This document shows, piece by piece, positions 18,799 to 27,815 of a DNA stretch of 64,000 nt. The notes beneath the pieces were generated by a model that saw only the letters and a program-made list of their open reading frames with translations, searched no databases and was not told where the DNA came from. The stretch comes from Candidatus Heimdallarchaeota archaeon. Its GTDB lineage: Archaea > Asgardarchaeota > Heimdallarchaeia > Heimdallarchaeales > Heimdallarchaeaceae. The stretch is taken from positions 1 to 64,000 of the forward strand of contig DAOVER010000013.1 of assembly GCA_030668875.1 (NCBI GenBank), written 5' to 3'. Every line of letters begins with the position of its first letter. Within the stretch, counting starts at the first letter, position 1. The translations under genes were made by a program, and so were the position numbers.

Positions 18799-19781
18799 GA
18801 AATCAGCTTTGTAGTTATTTCAACTAAGTCACTATCAACGTTTAATTCTATTAAAGAAACATTAGAGAGCGATATAACTTCGTCTACAAAAGAAACCCTG
18901 CGATAGGTTCGGGCATAAATTACTCTTAAATCTTCTATGTTTTGAATAATAGGGAGAGGGTTACCTCCAATCGTTCTCTCAAGGTCACTTATCATATAAA
19001 CAATTTTCTCTCTGGAAGAACTCTGTTTGAGTTGATCCAAAGCAAGTTTGAGTGCATCTTCAAGATTGGTTTTTCCACCACTTTCAATATTCAAAATAAG
19101 TTCAACTAGTTCATCCGGATTGGTGTATTTGTGCATAGGTTTCAGAACAGTTGATTCAGAATCAAATACAATAATAGAGAAATTTTCTTTCTTGACCGAT
19201 AGGGATAGAACTGATGCCATCAGAACGATTTGATGAATAAGTTGCAAGACACTCAAACTTTTGTCAATACAAACAACAATACTCCTCTTCTTCTTAGTAG
19301 GTTCCTTTGAGACAATACTATCATGATCAAGCGATTGTTTGCCATTACTCATCATTTTTTCAATAGTCATCTCAAGTTCCCAATCAAGACCAGGTTCGTA
19401 ATTAATGTATTTTGAGACTGATGCAGAAACTCCTTTCCGGTAAATAGCTTTTGCCTGTTCTGTAATGAAGGGAATAAGCTTATCTAACGTCTTTTTTCGA
19501 AGCTGGTAATTTAGATGTTTCTTCGTTCTCGAATATAATTGAATAAGATCTTCACCTCGAAGTTGTTCCAAAACTATGTCACTAATTTCCATGTCATTCA
19601 TGATTTTTGCAGCTATCATTGGATAGTTAGTGGCAATTAATCTAAGAGCATCCAAATTTTTATTTTCAGCAGCTTGTTTAGCTAATTCAATAATTTTAGC
19701 CATATCTTCTTGTTTTCTACCTAATTCCATCTGTATCTCGTTAATTATCATACGACCAGCATCTTTGGAAGGAAAGGTCAA
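18795..19781 (-). CDS. VWA-domain protein, partner of an adjacent MoxR ATPase
   Basis: 328 aa from a TTG start. The C-terminal half (from about residue 160) is a von Willebrand factor A domain: MIDAS motif IDKSLS (DxSxS, Asp about 170), a Thr in SGGKTNLEDAL, and MISDLERT supplying the second Asp. The N-terminal half is helical with no recognised domain. The start is uncertain: the frame is open upstream (GDEP..) almost to the MoxR stop without an ATG, so a non-ATG start just after MoxR is possible. MoxR and VWA pairs typically act as chaperone-like machines that insert cofactors or remodel targets; the target here is unknown. Confidence 0.75.
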   Translation of the reverse strand: MTFPSKDAGRMIINEIQMELGRKQEDMAKIIELAKQAAENKNLDALRLIATNYPMIAAKIMNDMEISDIVLEQLRGEDLIQLYSRTKKHLNYQLRKKTLDKLIPFITEQAKAIYRKGVSASVSKYINYEPGLDWELEMTIEKMMSNGKQSLDHDSIVSKEPTKKKRSIVVCIDKSLSVLQLIHQIVLMASVLSLSVKKENFSIIVFDSESTVLKPMHKYTNPDELVELILNIESGGKTNLEDALKLALDQLKQSSSREKIVYMISDLERTIGGNPLPIIQNIEDLRVIYARTYRRVSFVDEVISLSNVSLIELNVDSDLVEITTKLIS

Positions 19782-19822
19782 GAATGGCTCATCCCCTATA
19801 ATACTGAAGGTAGGGTCACCAA

Positions 19823-20710
19823 TTACTCTTTTTTTCGGATTATCCGGTCATCTTCATATCTAGACAGAACTTTCGAAACAATTTCCTCGATAATTTCACT
19901 TTCTGTTTTACTACTTGTTGTTTTACATCTAATTTTTCGAGAATGTACTGCTATTACTCTTTCAATCAGAGTTTGTTCCTCAATTATCTCTTGATTTTCA
20001 TAGAGCTCAACTAAATGAATAGCTCCTCTTACTGTAGAACTCATTTCCAATTCTGGGTGATTAATTGTAGCTTGAACAATTTCACATGAAATAGCAATTA
20101 TTAATCTGTCTGAGGAATTTGTTCTTAGAAATACGATTTCTTTCATCTCTTCAAATGTTTGATGAGAAACATGAATCCAAATACAACGATCATAAAATGC
20201 TTTAGGTAGTGGGTTCGTAGCCACGGTGTCTTCAGGATTATATGTGAAAATTGAGATAAATCCATCTTTAGCGACAATTTCTCCAATTTGAGGAATGGTA
20301 ATTAATTTTTCGTCTAGTGCGGTTAGAACGGCATTTATCGTTTCAGAGGGAGCTCTATTAACTTCATTGTAAAAGAATATTCCTCCATTTTCCATAGCAT
20401 GAGTTAAGGGTCCAGGAATGAATGTTTCGCGGGAAAAACCCTTCTCTAGAACTAATGGGGGGTCGTACCAACCTTTTAACTTAATTGAGGTAAGGTTATC
20501 ATCGCCATCTACCCTAACAAAGGGTCTTTCAAGGGATTGAGCAAGAACTTTAGCCATTTCAGTTTTACCTGTCCCCACAGAACCTTCAATAATGATAGGT
20601 AAACCTTTGCTAATAGCTCTAATCATCAGCTGTAGTTCTTTTTTTCTACCTACAATCAGCTGTGAAATTCTATTTAGAACATTTTTCGAAACTTGATTCG
20701 TTTCAGACAT
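19823..20710 (-). CDS. MoxR-family AAA+ ATPase
   Basis: 295 aa. Walker A is EGSVGTGKTE (about 42-51) and Walker B GGIFFYNEVNRAP, with Asn where many relatives have Asp before the catalytic Glu. FISIFTYNPED is sensor 1, and KAFYDRCIWIHV holds the arginine finger. The order and insertions match MoxR/CbbQ-type remodelling ATPases. It lies directly upstream of a VWA gene on the same strand, the standard MoxR-VWA pairing. It is clearly different from the second MoxR in this window (45019). Confidence 0.88.
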   Translation of the reverse strand: MSETNQVSKNVLNRISQLIVGRKKELQLMIRAISKGLPIIIEGSVGTGKTEMAKVLAQSLERPFVRVDGDDNLTSIKLKGWYDPPLVLEKGFSRETFIPGPLTHAMENGGIFFYNEVNRAPSETINAVLTALDEKLITIPQIGEIVAKDGFISIFTYNPEDTVATNPLPKAFYDRCIWIHVSHQTFEEMKEIVFLRTNSSDRLIIAISCEIVQATINHPELEMSSTVRGAIHLVELYENQEIIEEQTLIERVIAVHSRKIRCKTTSSKTESEIIEEIVSKVLSRYEDDRIIRKKE

Positions 20711-20777
20711 TAAATAGACATAAAGAAAGAGAAATTAAAACTCTTATTGTTTATGTTTTAGAGATAAAAGTTTAGAA

Positions 20778-22157
20778 TTATTTTACTTTGTGAAAACAAT
20801 TCCTTTCTATATATGCGTTAATTTTCCCATCTTCCTTCTCTTCAAATGTGACTGGAGTTTTATTTCCAATTGAGTAGATATAGAATTTATTATCAGTTAA
20901 TTTAGGTTCTTCTGGTATAAGGGCATATTTAACTTTATTTGGACCTGATTCTGTTTCAGCTATAAGCATACCATTCTCGATGAATACCTTGGCTTTTCCT
21001 AATCCTTTATAATTAGTATACTCACCAGAAAATTGTTCCATTTTACTTTGAATTTGGTAATATGGGATTTCTTCTTCAGGATTCTTATTCAAAAGCATAC
21101 TAAGTATTGTTTGGGATATTAAAACACCGGGATTATGACCTACATTTGCTTCTGACACTACTCCTATATTGAGTTCTGGAATAAAAGCGAAATGAGCACT
21201 TGACATTCCTGTCGACCCACCATGTGATATTAGTTTATATCCAAGAAAATCTTCAGAAATTGCTAGACCAAACCCATAACCACTTCTTCCCCAAAAAACA
21301 AGTGGGGTTTCTATCTGAATAGAGAACATCTCTTCAAGCGATTCAGAAGTGACAATTTGCTTTTCTGCAAATTTCCCTTTATTTAAGAACATAGACAGAA
21401 TTTTTGTGAATTCATTTACTGAACTTAGTAAACCTCCAGCAGCATAGATAAATGGATCAAATGGATGCTTTTTAACAATAGGTGTATCTTTTTCTGCAAA
21501 GTAAGCAGTCATTCTATTTTCATCTTTCTCAAAAACATCCCCGAGAAATGTTGATCTATTCATTCCAAGAGGTTTCAGAATATGTTCAGTGATATACTCC
21601 TCATACTTCAGACCACTAACAGCTTCAATAATCTCTCCAAGTAAAGTAAATCCAGAGTTAAAGTAGAAAAATCTTTTCGAAGGTTCATCTACAATCTCTT
21701 CTTTAGCTCCATTGATGAAGGTATAGAAGTCATCTTTGCTAGCAAAAGGTACCCATGTTTCAGTAATAGGAGCATGACGAAGGATTAAAACAGTTGCAGA
21801 TCCTAAATTTGGGATACCAGAGGAATGTGACATCAAATGACGAATATGTATTGGCTTATCATTTGAACCCAACTTGAAAGGGATGTAATTCTTTACTGGA
21901 TCATTAATAGATAATTTTCCTTTTTCTGCAAGTTGCATTATTGCTAAACAGGTAAAAACTTTAGTACATGAACCAACACCAAAAAGAGTATCGGGAGTTA
22001 CAGGTAGATTCTTGTGAATTTCTCTACTTCCAAAACCTTTGGAATAAATTACGTCTTGATCTTTGATAATAGCAAGACTTAAACCTGGAATCTTGTTTTT
22101 TTGCATTAAATTAGCGATTTTTTGTTCAAGTTCTTCCCACATTTCCTTATTAGTCAT
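20778..22157 (-). CDS. Beta-lactamase-family (class C-like) serine hydrolase
   Basis: 459 aa, AmpC/EstB-like penicillin-binding fold. Catalytic motifs are SCTK (Ser63, Lys66), YFN (Tyr about 165) and HGG in ISHGGSTGMSSAH, in the right order. The C-terminal about 100 residues form a small beta-rich domain, as in the peptidase/esterase branch of the family. No signal peptide is visible, so it is probably cytoplasmic and an esterase or peptidase and not a resistance enzyme; this is inference. Its promoter seems to be an AT-rich TATA-like ACTTTTATTATC near 22210, with an AAAGGA SD. Confidence 0.85.
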   Translation of the reverse strand: MTNKEMWEELEQKIANLMQKNKIPGLSLAIIKDQDVIYSKGFGSREIHKNLPVTPDTLFGVGSCTKVFTCLAIMQLAEKGKLSINDPVKNYIPFKLGSNDKPIHIRHLMSHSSGIPNLGSATVLILRHAPITETWVPFASKDDFYTFINGAKEEIVDEPSKRFFYFNSGFTLLGEIIEAVSGLKYEEYITEHILKPLGMNRSTFLGDVFEKDENRMTAYFAEKDTPIVKKHPFDPFIYAAGGLLSSVNEFTKILSMFLNKGKFAEKQIVTSESLEEMFSIQIETPLVFWGRSGYGFGLAISEDFLGYKLISHGGSTGMSSAHFAFIPELNIGVVSEANVGHNPGVLISQTILSMLLNKNPEEEIPYYQIQSKMEQFSGEYTNYKGLGKAKVFIENGMLIAETESGPNKVKYALIPEEPKLTDNKFYIYSIGNKTPVTFEEKEDGKINAYIERNCFHKVK

Positions 22158-22544
22158 ATAATCATTTTCCTTTTTCTATGTATAATCTGTAAAGACTTTT
22201 TGAAGGGATAATAAAAGTTTTTAGCTGACAATATATGAAAAACAGATAACCAACAACCTTTTAAGAGTTTTAAATCGGATATTTTTTCGAGTTATGATAT
22301 TCAAGAATAAGCGACAAAATACAACAAATTGGTATATGCTTCTAGTGGATACTGTCGCTTTTGGTCCTATTAGATGAACATCAGGATGACCTATCTCATA
22401 ACTCACTTATAATTCTGTCATCATTCTCCTTGGGGTCATTTCTGATATTCTATTCTGAGGTTTTATTCCATCTCTCCTATTGGAGACTCTCGAATTTTCA
22501 CCAATTAGTATCAACTTCTCTTAATAAAATGGAGAGAATATAGT
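22158..22544. other. Intergenic region with possible MFS remnant
   Basis: No intact gene. A 27-codon frame at 22293-22376 (NWYMLLVDTVAFGPI) resembles the first helix of an MFS transporter and is closed by TGA. A second, differently phased hydrophobic stretch (SLIILSSFSLGSFLIF) follows. These could be debris of another transporter copy. An SD-like GGAGAG precedes the start at 22545. Confidence 0.35.
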
Positions 22545-23378
22545 ATGAATTCGCAAGTTACACAAAAAGATAGTTCACAAGTGGATGTAGTTCGAAAGAA
22601 TAGTTTACTATTCATATTGTTACGACTAGATTTCATAGCTATGGTTATTCCTGTAAGTGTAAAAATATGGGAAGAAGTTGGTCTTGATTTCAGTCAAATG
22701 CTGTTCCTTCAAGGAATATTTGCTTTCTCAGTAGTTATCTTTGGAATACCAAGCGGAGCATTATCAGATACATTCAAACGCAGATATGTTCTTGCTGGAG
22801 GTTACTTGTTAATAGCAATAGCAAGTGTATGTTATGGATTAGGTAGAAGTTTTGCAGCATTTGCAATAAGTGAAGCAGTATTTGGAATGGGCTTAGCTGC
22901 AATATCAGGATCAGATACAGGATTACTGTATGACACTCTTGCATTTTATGGAAAAGAAAATAGATTTAAGGAGATTCTTGGAAAATCTTCAACTCTTGCA
23001 TTCATAGTTGCAATGGTTTCCTTACCAATTTCAGGTGTCATTGCTCTATACTCACTTAGATGGTCTCTGTTCATAATTGGTATAATCTCCGGAGTTAAAG
23101 TAGTGATAAGTTTACTAATGGTAGAGAAAGAAAGAGTGAAATCACAGAGTATTCAAAAGGCAACGAAGTCAGCACTGAAAACGTTGTACAAATCGAAATT
23201 CCTTATAGGAGTACTATTAGCTTTTATTGCTTTCTCAGTAGCTCAGAGAGTGGCTTTCTGGGCATATCAGCCAAGACTATATAGCAATGGACTAAATCCA
23301 CTGCATGTTGGATTAATCTTTGCTGGGATGAACTTAGTTGCTGCAATAGGCAGTTGGTTATTTGCAAAGATAAAGGAA

Positions 23379-23724
23379 CACCATGATTGTTTCTCCCCAT
23401 TTCTCCCACATTTCTGTTAGCTTTTTATAGGAAAGTCTAATAGAAGTACTGTCTTGAGCCAATGGCTACAGACAAAGCAGAGTCATCTGCTTACTCCCGG
23501 AGCTGGAGTGAGTACCTAAGGTCCTCAGGAACAATGTCTCCAGTAATGAGCCCCGGGGAGGAGATGAACCCGCTCACCTTCGCTAACACTGTGTGTTGGA
23601 GGTGTAATCCCAGAGCTTGAAAATCCCTTTGCTACTGCTTGTTACGATGTTACCTAAATACGTTCTTGGGTTGGGAAGAGTCCTCAAAATTATTTGCTAC
23701 TATCCTTAAGTGGGGAAAGTGGGA
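23379..23724. other. Insert 1 in the MFS pseudogene, hairpin-rich, non-coding
   Basis: Separates codons for FAKIKE and KITHEEF. It looks richer in G+C than its surroundings and has no plausible open frame. Local hairpins: AAGCAGA/TCTGCTT with loop GTCA (23475-23492), ACTCC/GGAGT (23493-23509), TCTCC/GGAGA (23537-23564), and a CCCCGGGG palindrome. No terminal inverted repeats or target duplication were recognised. It could be a non-autonomous element or a structured RNA; I cannot decide. Confidence 0.45.
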
Positions 23725-23956
23725 AAAATAACTCATGAAGAATTCTTGTTACTGGGATTCATGATCCTAGAAGTAGTGAGCATATTTGTTCTATGGTACT
23801 TTGATCCATTGATAATTCTAACTACCATGTTTGCAGTACAATTAGCATGAGGAGGAAGAGCACCAATCGTATCAACTGTGATACAGAGGAAAGCTACTTC
23901 GAATCTTAGAGCTACCATTGTCTCAATCTATTCATCAATAGGAAATCTACCGTCGT

Positions 23957-24330
23957 CCACTGTGTGTCGAAAAGTTGACTAATCTTGCCATAGACGCTTT
24001 AACTGCCTTGGAGGAGATGTAGAGGGGAAAATCACAATATACTTTTTTTTCTACGGGTTTACATATGAATTTTAACATATAATGATAGAGATAGTGTGAT
24101 CTTCATCACTTACCTGTTTCGCAACTACACAAATGGTTGTTCCTCAGTAAACTCTCCATGAAACAGGAAGCCTAGCTAGCTCTGTGATGCTGATGCACTA
24201 ACTATAACGGAAACGTTCTTACGATTCCTTCCCCTCATCGCACGTGTAGGGGACCCACTTAAACGACGGTTAGAAAGCCTCTTGCAAGTTTAACCAAGTT
24301 TCATAACGTGCGTATTTCATAGTAAGTCTA
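23957..24330. other. Insert 2 in the MFS pseudogene, hairpin-rich, non-coding
   Basis: Separates IGNLPSS from the last transmembrane helix; boundaries are approximate. Hairpins: AACG-GAAA-CGTT (24206-24217, a GNRA-type loop) and TCCCCT/AGGGGA (24230-24253). It shares two 10-base words with insert 1 (CACTGTGTGT and GGAGGAGATG) in a different order. Contains a T8 run at 24043-24050. No coding capacity and no recognised family. Confidence 0.4.
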
Positions 24331-24505
24331 GTATTTACTCTGTTCAATACTTCACTATCCGTCTCACTAATTTCAATGCTTATCCTGTCAATTGTAATAG
24401 TAATTGGCTTTGTAGTGCTAGTGTGGATAAATCACAATGGGCAACATAAAACTAAAGCATTAAATTAAAAAAAATTAAATAAAGAGGATTTATCCTCTAT
24501 TTTAC

Positions 24506-25954
24506 TTATTTTTCTGGTTCAATACCAACTTCTTTTAGTATTCTTTTCTCTGGGCGTACGAATAGAACCACAACAAGACCTGCAACCATCAACACACCAA
24601 TTGCAATCATGGCAACAGCATAAGTTTTGAAACCTATGCTAGAATAGAATATCAGAAATACTACTGCCCAAATAGCTGGTCCAATAGATGAGGATATTTT
24701 TCCGCTTAATTTTGAAAAACCAAAATATTCCCCAAATTTTTCTTTAGGAGCAAGTTCAATAATCATATATCTCTGAGCTACCCATGTTCCACCTAATGCT
24801 GGTCCTGTAAGGATGCCCATAAGAAGTACTAAAACAAACGGGAATGACCATTGAGAGAAGTCAAAGAGAGGATCAGGTACTACAACAGGTGCCCAGATGA
24901 ATATAACTAGAACAGCTATAAGCAAGGCAACAAACCATAAGGTACAAACCAAAATGAAGGTGTTTCTAGCTCCTTTTTTATCCGCAAATATACCTATAAA
25001 GTAAGTAAACATAACAGCTGATAATGTCCCAATGATGATGAATATCTGGGAGAATGCAGGATCCATGCCCATTCCATCTCTTACAAGTAAATACATTTGC
25101 ATAACAACAATATTAGCAACCTCGACAATTAAGAAATATCCAATGATAAATTTAAACATCTCTTTGTGACCTTTGATATCCCTGAAAGTCTCTCTAAGTT
25201 GTTTGAATGATCCTTTGATAAGTTCTCCAGCTGGGGGTATTTTGCTTTTTTTCTGCCTTTCTTTGACAAAGATAAATGGAATAGCAAAAACAAGGAATAT
25301 GCCCATTGCAATAAAGAATGTTTGCCACATACCGTAGTAACCATATCCTATGGGGTGGATTATCATATTTCCTGCATCTGTTCTTGAAACAGATATTTCA
25401 CTGTAAGGAGCTCCCCACATACCTTGTAGCATTAACATTACAATTAGACCTATGATGGTTCCAAAGTAACCAAAAGCTACGCCAAACCCTCCAACTTTAC
25501 CAGCATCTTTTGGAGCTGCAATAAAGGGTAACATAGGATCGTAGAATGCTAAACTCCATTGATATGCAATGTTCGCAATAACATAAAGTAACAATACCAG
25601 AGTTATACTATGAGTAAATCCTAAAAGACTAGCAAATAAAAGGATAACTCCTGTTAAGACAATAACAAATGGTTTTCTTCTGCCTGCTGTATCACTTAGA
25701 GCTCCAACTATTGGCATTCCTATCGCGATCAAGATCTGAGTAGCTGTTACAACCCACAAAAAGATAGAGTTAGCTACCGCGTATTCTAAACCTAGTTCCT
25801 TTTGACCAATAATTAGGATATACTGATTAATTATGAGGGAAACTATTACCATGGAATAAACTGTGTTTGCTAAATCATACAAACTCCATGCAAAAACATT
25901 CCATAATGAAGTTTTAGTTTCTAGTTCTACTTCTTCAGATTCTTTTGTAGACAT
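24506..25954 (-). CDS. MFS transporter, UMF1/Atg22-like
   Basis: 482 aa, 12 or so hydrophobic helices. The beginning, VFAWSLYDLANTVYSMVIVSL, is the signature of the UMF1 (Atg22-like) branch of the major facilitator superfamily, and GALSDTAGRRKPFVIV is the MFS loop 2-3 motif. Loop 8-9 has GIFADKKGARNTF. A charged C-terminal tail ends the protein. The substrate is not predictable; eukaryotic Atg22 exports amino acids from vacuoles. The intact gene is convergent with the MFS pseudogene. It is a single-gene unit. Confidence 0.85.
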   Translation of the reverse strand: MSTKESEEVELETKTSLWNVFAWSLYDLANTVYSMVIVSLIINQYILIIGQKELGLEYAVANSIFLWVVTATQILIAIGMPIVGALSDTAGRRKPFVIVLTGVILLFASLLGFTHSITLVLLLYVIANIAYQWSLAFYDPMLPFIAAPKDAGKVGGFGVAFGYFGTIIGLIVMLMLQGMWGAPYSEISVSRTDAGNMIIHPIGYGYYGMWQTFFIAMGIFLVFAIPFIFVKERQKKSKIPPAGELIKGSFKQLRETFRDIKGHKEMFKFIIGYFLIVEVANIVVMQMYLLVRDGMGMDPAFSQIFIIIGTLSAVMFTYFIGIFADKKGARNTFILVCTLWFVALLIAVLVIFIWAPVVVPDPLFDFSQWSFPFVLVLLMGILTGPALGGTWVAQRYMIIELAPKEKFGEYFGFSKLSGKISSSIGPAIWAVVFLIFYSSIGFKTYAVAMIAIGVLMVAGLVVVLFVRPEKRILKEVGIEPEK

Positions 25955-26021
25955 GATAAATGATTTTTAAGTAGTAGTTTAAAAAAGTATTCCCTCAAAT
26001 AAATAGAATGCACACATCAAT

Positions 26022-27074
26022 TTAAACGTTCCAATATTTATTTAATGCTTTCTTAGTTTGGGCTATCATACTTTTCGATTGTTCAGTCATATCTGTATTC
26101 ATTATCTTGTTTAATTCTACTAAATTCTCTCCTATTAACCCTAAGATAAATTTCTTGCTCACGTCTTTTAGTTGATTCATCTTATATCCTCCTTCCAAAG
26201 TACAACTGATCTTCCCATTACAGAATTCTTCAGCAAATTGGTTGAGCAAGTGTCCAGCTCCCCAAAAAGCGTTCGGAGCTATGTTCATAATTCCAACAGG
26301 ATCCCCCCCTAAAGAATCAAAACCTACTGAAACTAAAATGATTTCAGGTTTAAATTGTTTTAGAATATCTAGACCAAATTGAAGTGAATGTAACCAATCA
26401 CTAGATGTAACTCCTGGAAGCAAAGCTACATTCGCATTGTATCCTTTTCCTTCAGAAACACCTATCTCTGTTGGATATCCAGAACCAGGGTACGAATACA
26501 TTGGATGTGCATGAATGGAAAGATAGAAGACATCTTTGCGATGATAAAAAATGTGAGATGTTCCATTCCCAAAATGGTGATCAATATCGATAATTGCAAC
26601 CTTTTTGTAACCCTTGTTGTTTACTAACCAATTAGCTGCTATAGCAATATTGTTAAAATAGCAGAAACCCCCCGCTGAGTTTGATTCTGCATGATGACCT
26701 GGGGGACGAACGATTGCAAAGCTTCTTTTTGCTTCCCCTTTATCTACTATCTCTGCAGCTTGTTTTGTTGCTCCTGCTGCTAATCGAGCAATATCATATG
26801 TGTGTGGATTGAGTGTTGTATCAATAGTTATCATTCCACCCCCTGCTTCCGATATAGCTTGAATCTTTCTTATTAAATCCACAACATGAACTGACACAAG
26901 CTCTTCTTCTGTTATATACTGTGGTTTATAGAATTTGATTTCTTTTTTACCCTCGTTCTGAATCTCTTTTACTCCTTTAATAATTTCATCTAATCTTGCG
27001 GGTGATTCAGGATGTTCTCGGTCCATTGAATGTTTTTTAAATAATTCAGAGTAGATAACAGCTAAATCAATCAT
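26022..27074 (-). CDS. Histone deacetylase-family zinc hydrolase (class II-like/acetoin utilisation)
   Basis: About 350 aa. Active-site features: RPPGHHAE (the tandem His pair, about 126-127), GGFCYFNNIAIAA, the zinc ligands Asp and His in DIDHHFGNGT, and the second Asp in VGFDSLGGDP. GGGMITIDTTLNPHTYDIARLAAG is typical of the family. The frame extends to a TTG at 27116, but the ATG at 27074 (MIDLAVIYSEL) gives the standard N-terminus, and a TATA-like TTAATTTTAGA lies about 25 bases upstream. Substrates could be acetylated proteins, polyamines or other amides. Confidence 0.88.
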   Translation of the reverse strand: MIDLAVIYSELFKKHSMDREHPESPARLDEIIKGVKEIQNEGKKEIKFYKPQYITEEELVSVHVVDLIRKIQAISEAGGGMITIDTTLNPHTYDIARLAAGATKQAAEIVDKGEAKRSFAIVRPPGHHAESNSAGGFCYFNNIAIAANWLVNNKGYKKVAIIDIDHHFGNGTSHIFYHRKDVFYLSIHAHPMYSYPGSGYPTEIGVSEGKGYNANVALLPGVTSSDWLHSLQFGLDILKQFKPEIILVSVGFDSLGGDPVGIMNIAPNAFWGAGHLLNQFAEEFCNGKISCTLEGGYKMNQLKDVSKKFILGLIGENLVELNKIMNTDMTEQSKSMIAQTKKALNKYWNV

Positions 27075-27151
27075 TAGCTTACTGTAAACAGATTCTAAAA
27101 TTAATCTTTTTGTCAACTTGCTAGAAATTGTGTTGTTTTCTTCGCGTCAAA

Positions 27152-27203
27152 TGTTTTATATATAGGCAAATATGTTCAGTTTCTTATTCAGAAGGTAAGA
27201 CAA
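27152..27203 (+). promoter_or_regulatory. Promoter and SD of carS
   Basis: TATA box TTTTATATATA at 27154-27164, and a GAAGGTAAG Shine-Dalgarno-like element just before the ATG at 27204. It lies in the short region divergent from the HDAC gene. Confidence 0.55.
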
Positions 27204-27731
27204 ATGGTCTTTATAACAGATGTTGGTGTTTCATTTCTTTTTGCTCTGCCGATTTTAGTTGCAAATGCAGTTCCATCAATTTTAGGTGGTGGATATCCTG
27301 TAGATGGATACAAAGTTCTAAAAGATGGTAAAAGAATGTTGGGTGATCATAAAACATTATGGGGATTATTCTATGGAATCTTATCAGGTTTTCTAATAGG
27401 TCTGATAATAAGTGTTTTAGCTAAAGACTTCTTTTGGGATAATTATGATATCCATTATCCCTTCTGGATAGGTGCTCTCATGGGTTTTGGGTGCAATTTT
27501 GGTGATATGTTTGGATCTTTTGTGAAACGAAGAATCAAAATAAAATCCGGTGGTAGTTTTCCCGTTTTTGATCAACTAGGGTATATCTTATTTGGATTAC
27601 TCTGGAGTTGGCCAGTATTTGGAACACTTCCATGGGAATTCTGGTTATCGTTACTTGTTTTCGCTCCATTATTGCATATAACAGCAAATGTTTTTGCGTA
27701 CTCGATAAAAGCAAAGGATGTCCCCTGGTAG
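27204..27731 (+). CDS. carS: CDP-archaeol synthase
   Basis: Integral membrane CTP:2,3-di-O-geranylgeranyl-sn-glycero-1-phosphate cytidylyltransferase, which activates the archaeal lipid core for polar head groups. 175 aa, the usual size. Family signature residues are GGGYPVDGYKVLKDGKRMLGDHKTLWG near the N-terminus and GDMFGSFVKRRIKIKSGGSFPVFDQL in the second half, with five or so hydrophobic helices. It is direct evidence for archaeal membrane lipids in the host. SD and TATA box are good. Confidence 0.93.
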   Translation: MVFITDVGVSFLFALPILVANAVPSILGGGYPVDGYKVLKDGKRMLGDHKTLWGLFYGILSGFLIGLIISVLAKDFFWDNYDIHYPFWIGALMGFGCNFGDMFGSFVKRRIKIKSGGSFPVFDQLGYILFGLLWSWPVFGTLPWEFWLSLLVFAPLLHITANVFAYSIKAKDVPW

Positions 27732-27815
27732 AGATGATAAGGACATGAACTAAAGAGAAAACTTATAAGAAAATTTACTTTAATACTTTCATTCAAAACT
27801 GGTAAAGAAGTTAAA

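Larger units (their letters stand above)
22545..24468 (+). pseudogene. MFS transporter, broken by two insertions and a nonsense codon
   Basis: Three collinear pieces of one transporter. Piece 1 (22545-23378) codes for TM1-8 and ends at FAKIKE. Piece 2 (about 23725-23958) continues KITHEEFLLLGFM through TM9-10 with an in-frame TGA in VQLA*GGRAP, then IVSTVIQRKATSNLRATIVS and IGNLPSS. Piece 3 (about 24330-24468) gives the last helix, LSVSLISMLILSIVIV to WINHN, and a TAA. Between them lie about 346 and 370 bases of non-coding DNA. Joined, the pieces would make a standard 12-TM transporter of about 410 aa. The N-terminal 291-residue frame could still be translated as a truncated protein but should not be functional. 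Confidence 0.8.

Noticed and set aside
20778..22157. Antibiotic-resistance beta-lactamase
   Set aside because: No signal peptide, and the length and C-terminal domain fit esterase/peptidase members of the family.
23420..23640. RNase P RNA
   Set aside because: Insert 1 contains GGAAAGTC, like the first conserved block of RNase P RNA, but the other conserved blocks, especially the 3' ACAGAAA and GGCTTA region, are not found in order.
23733..23918. Minus-strand 61-codon frame
   Set aside because: Antisense to the second piece of the MFS pseudogene, which reads as transmembrane protein.
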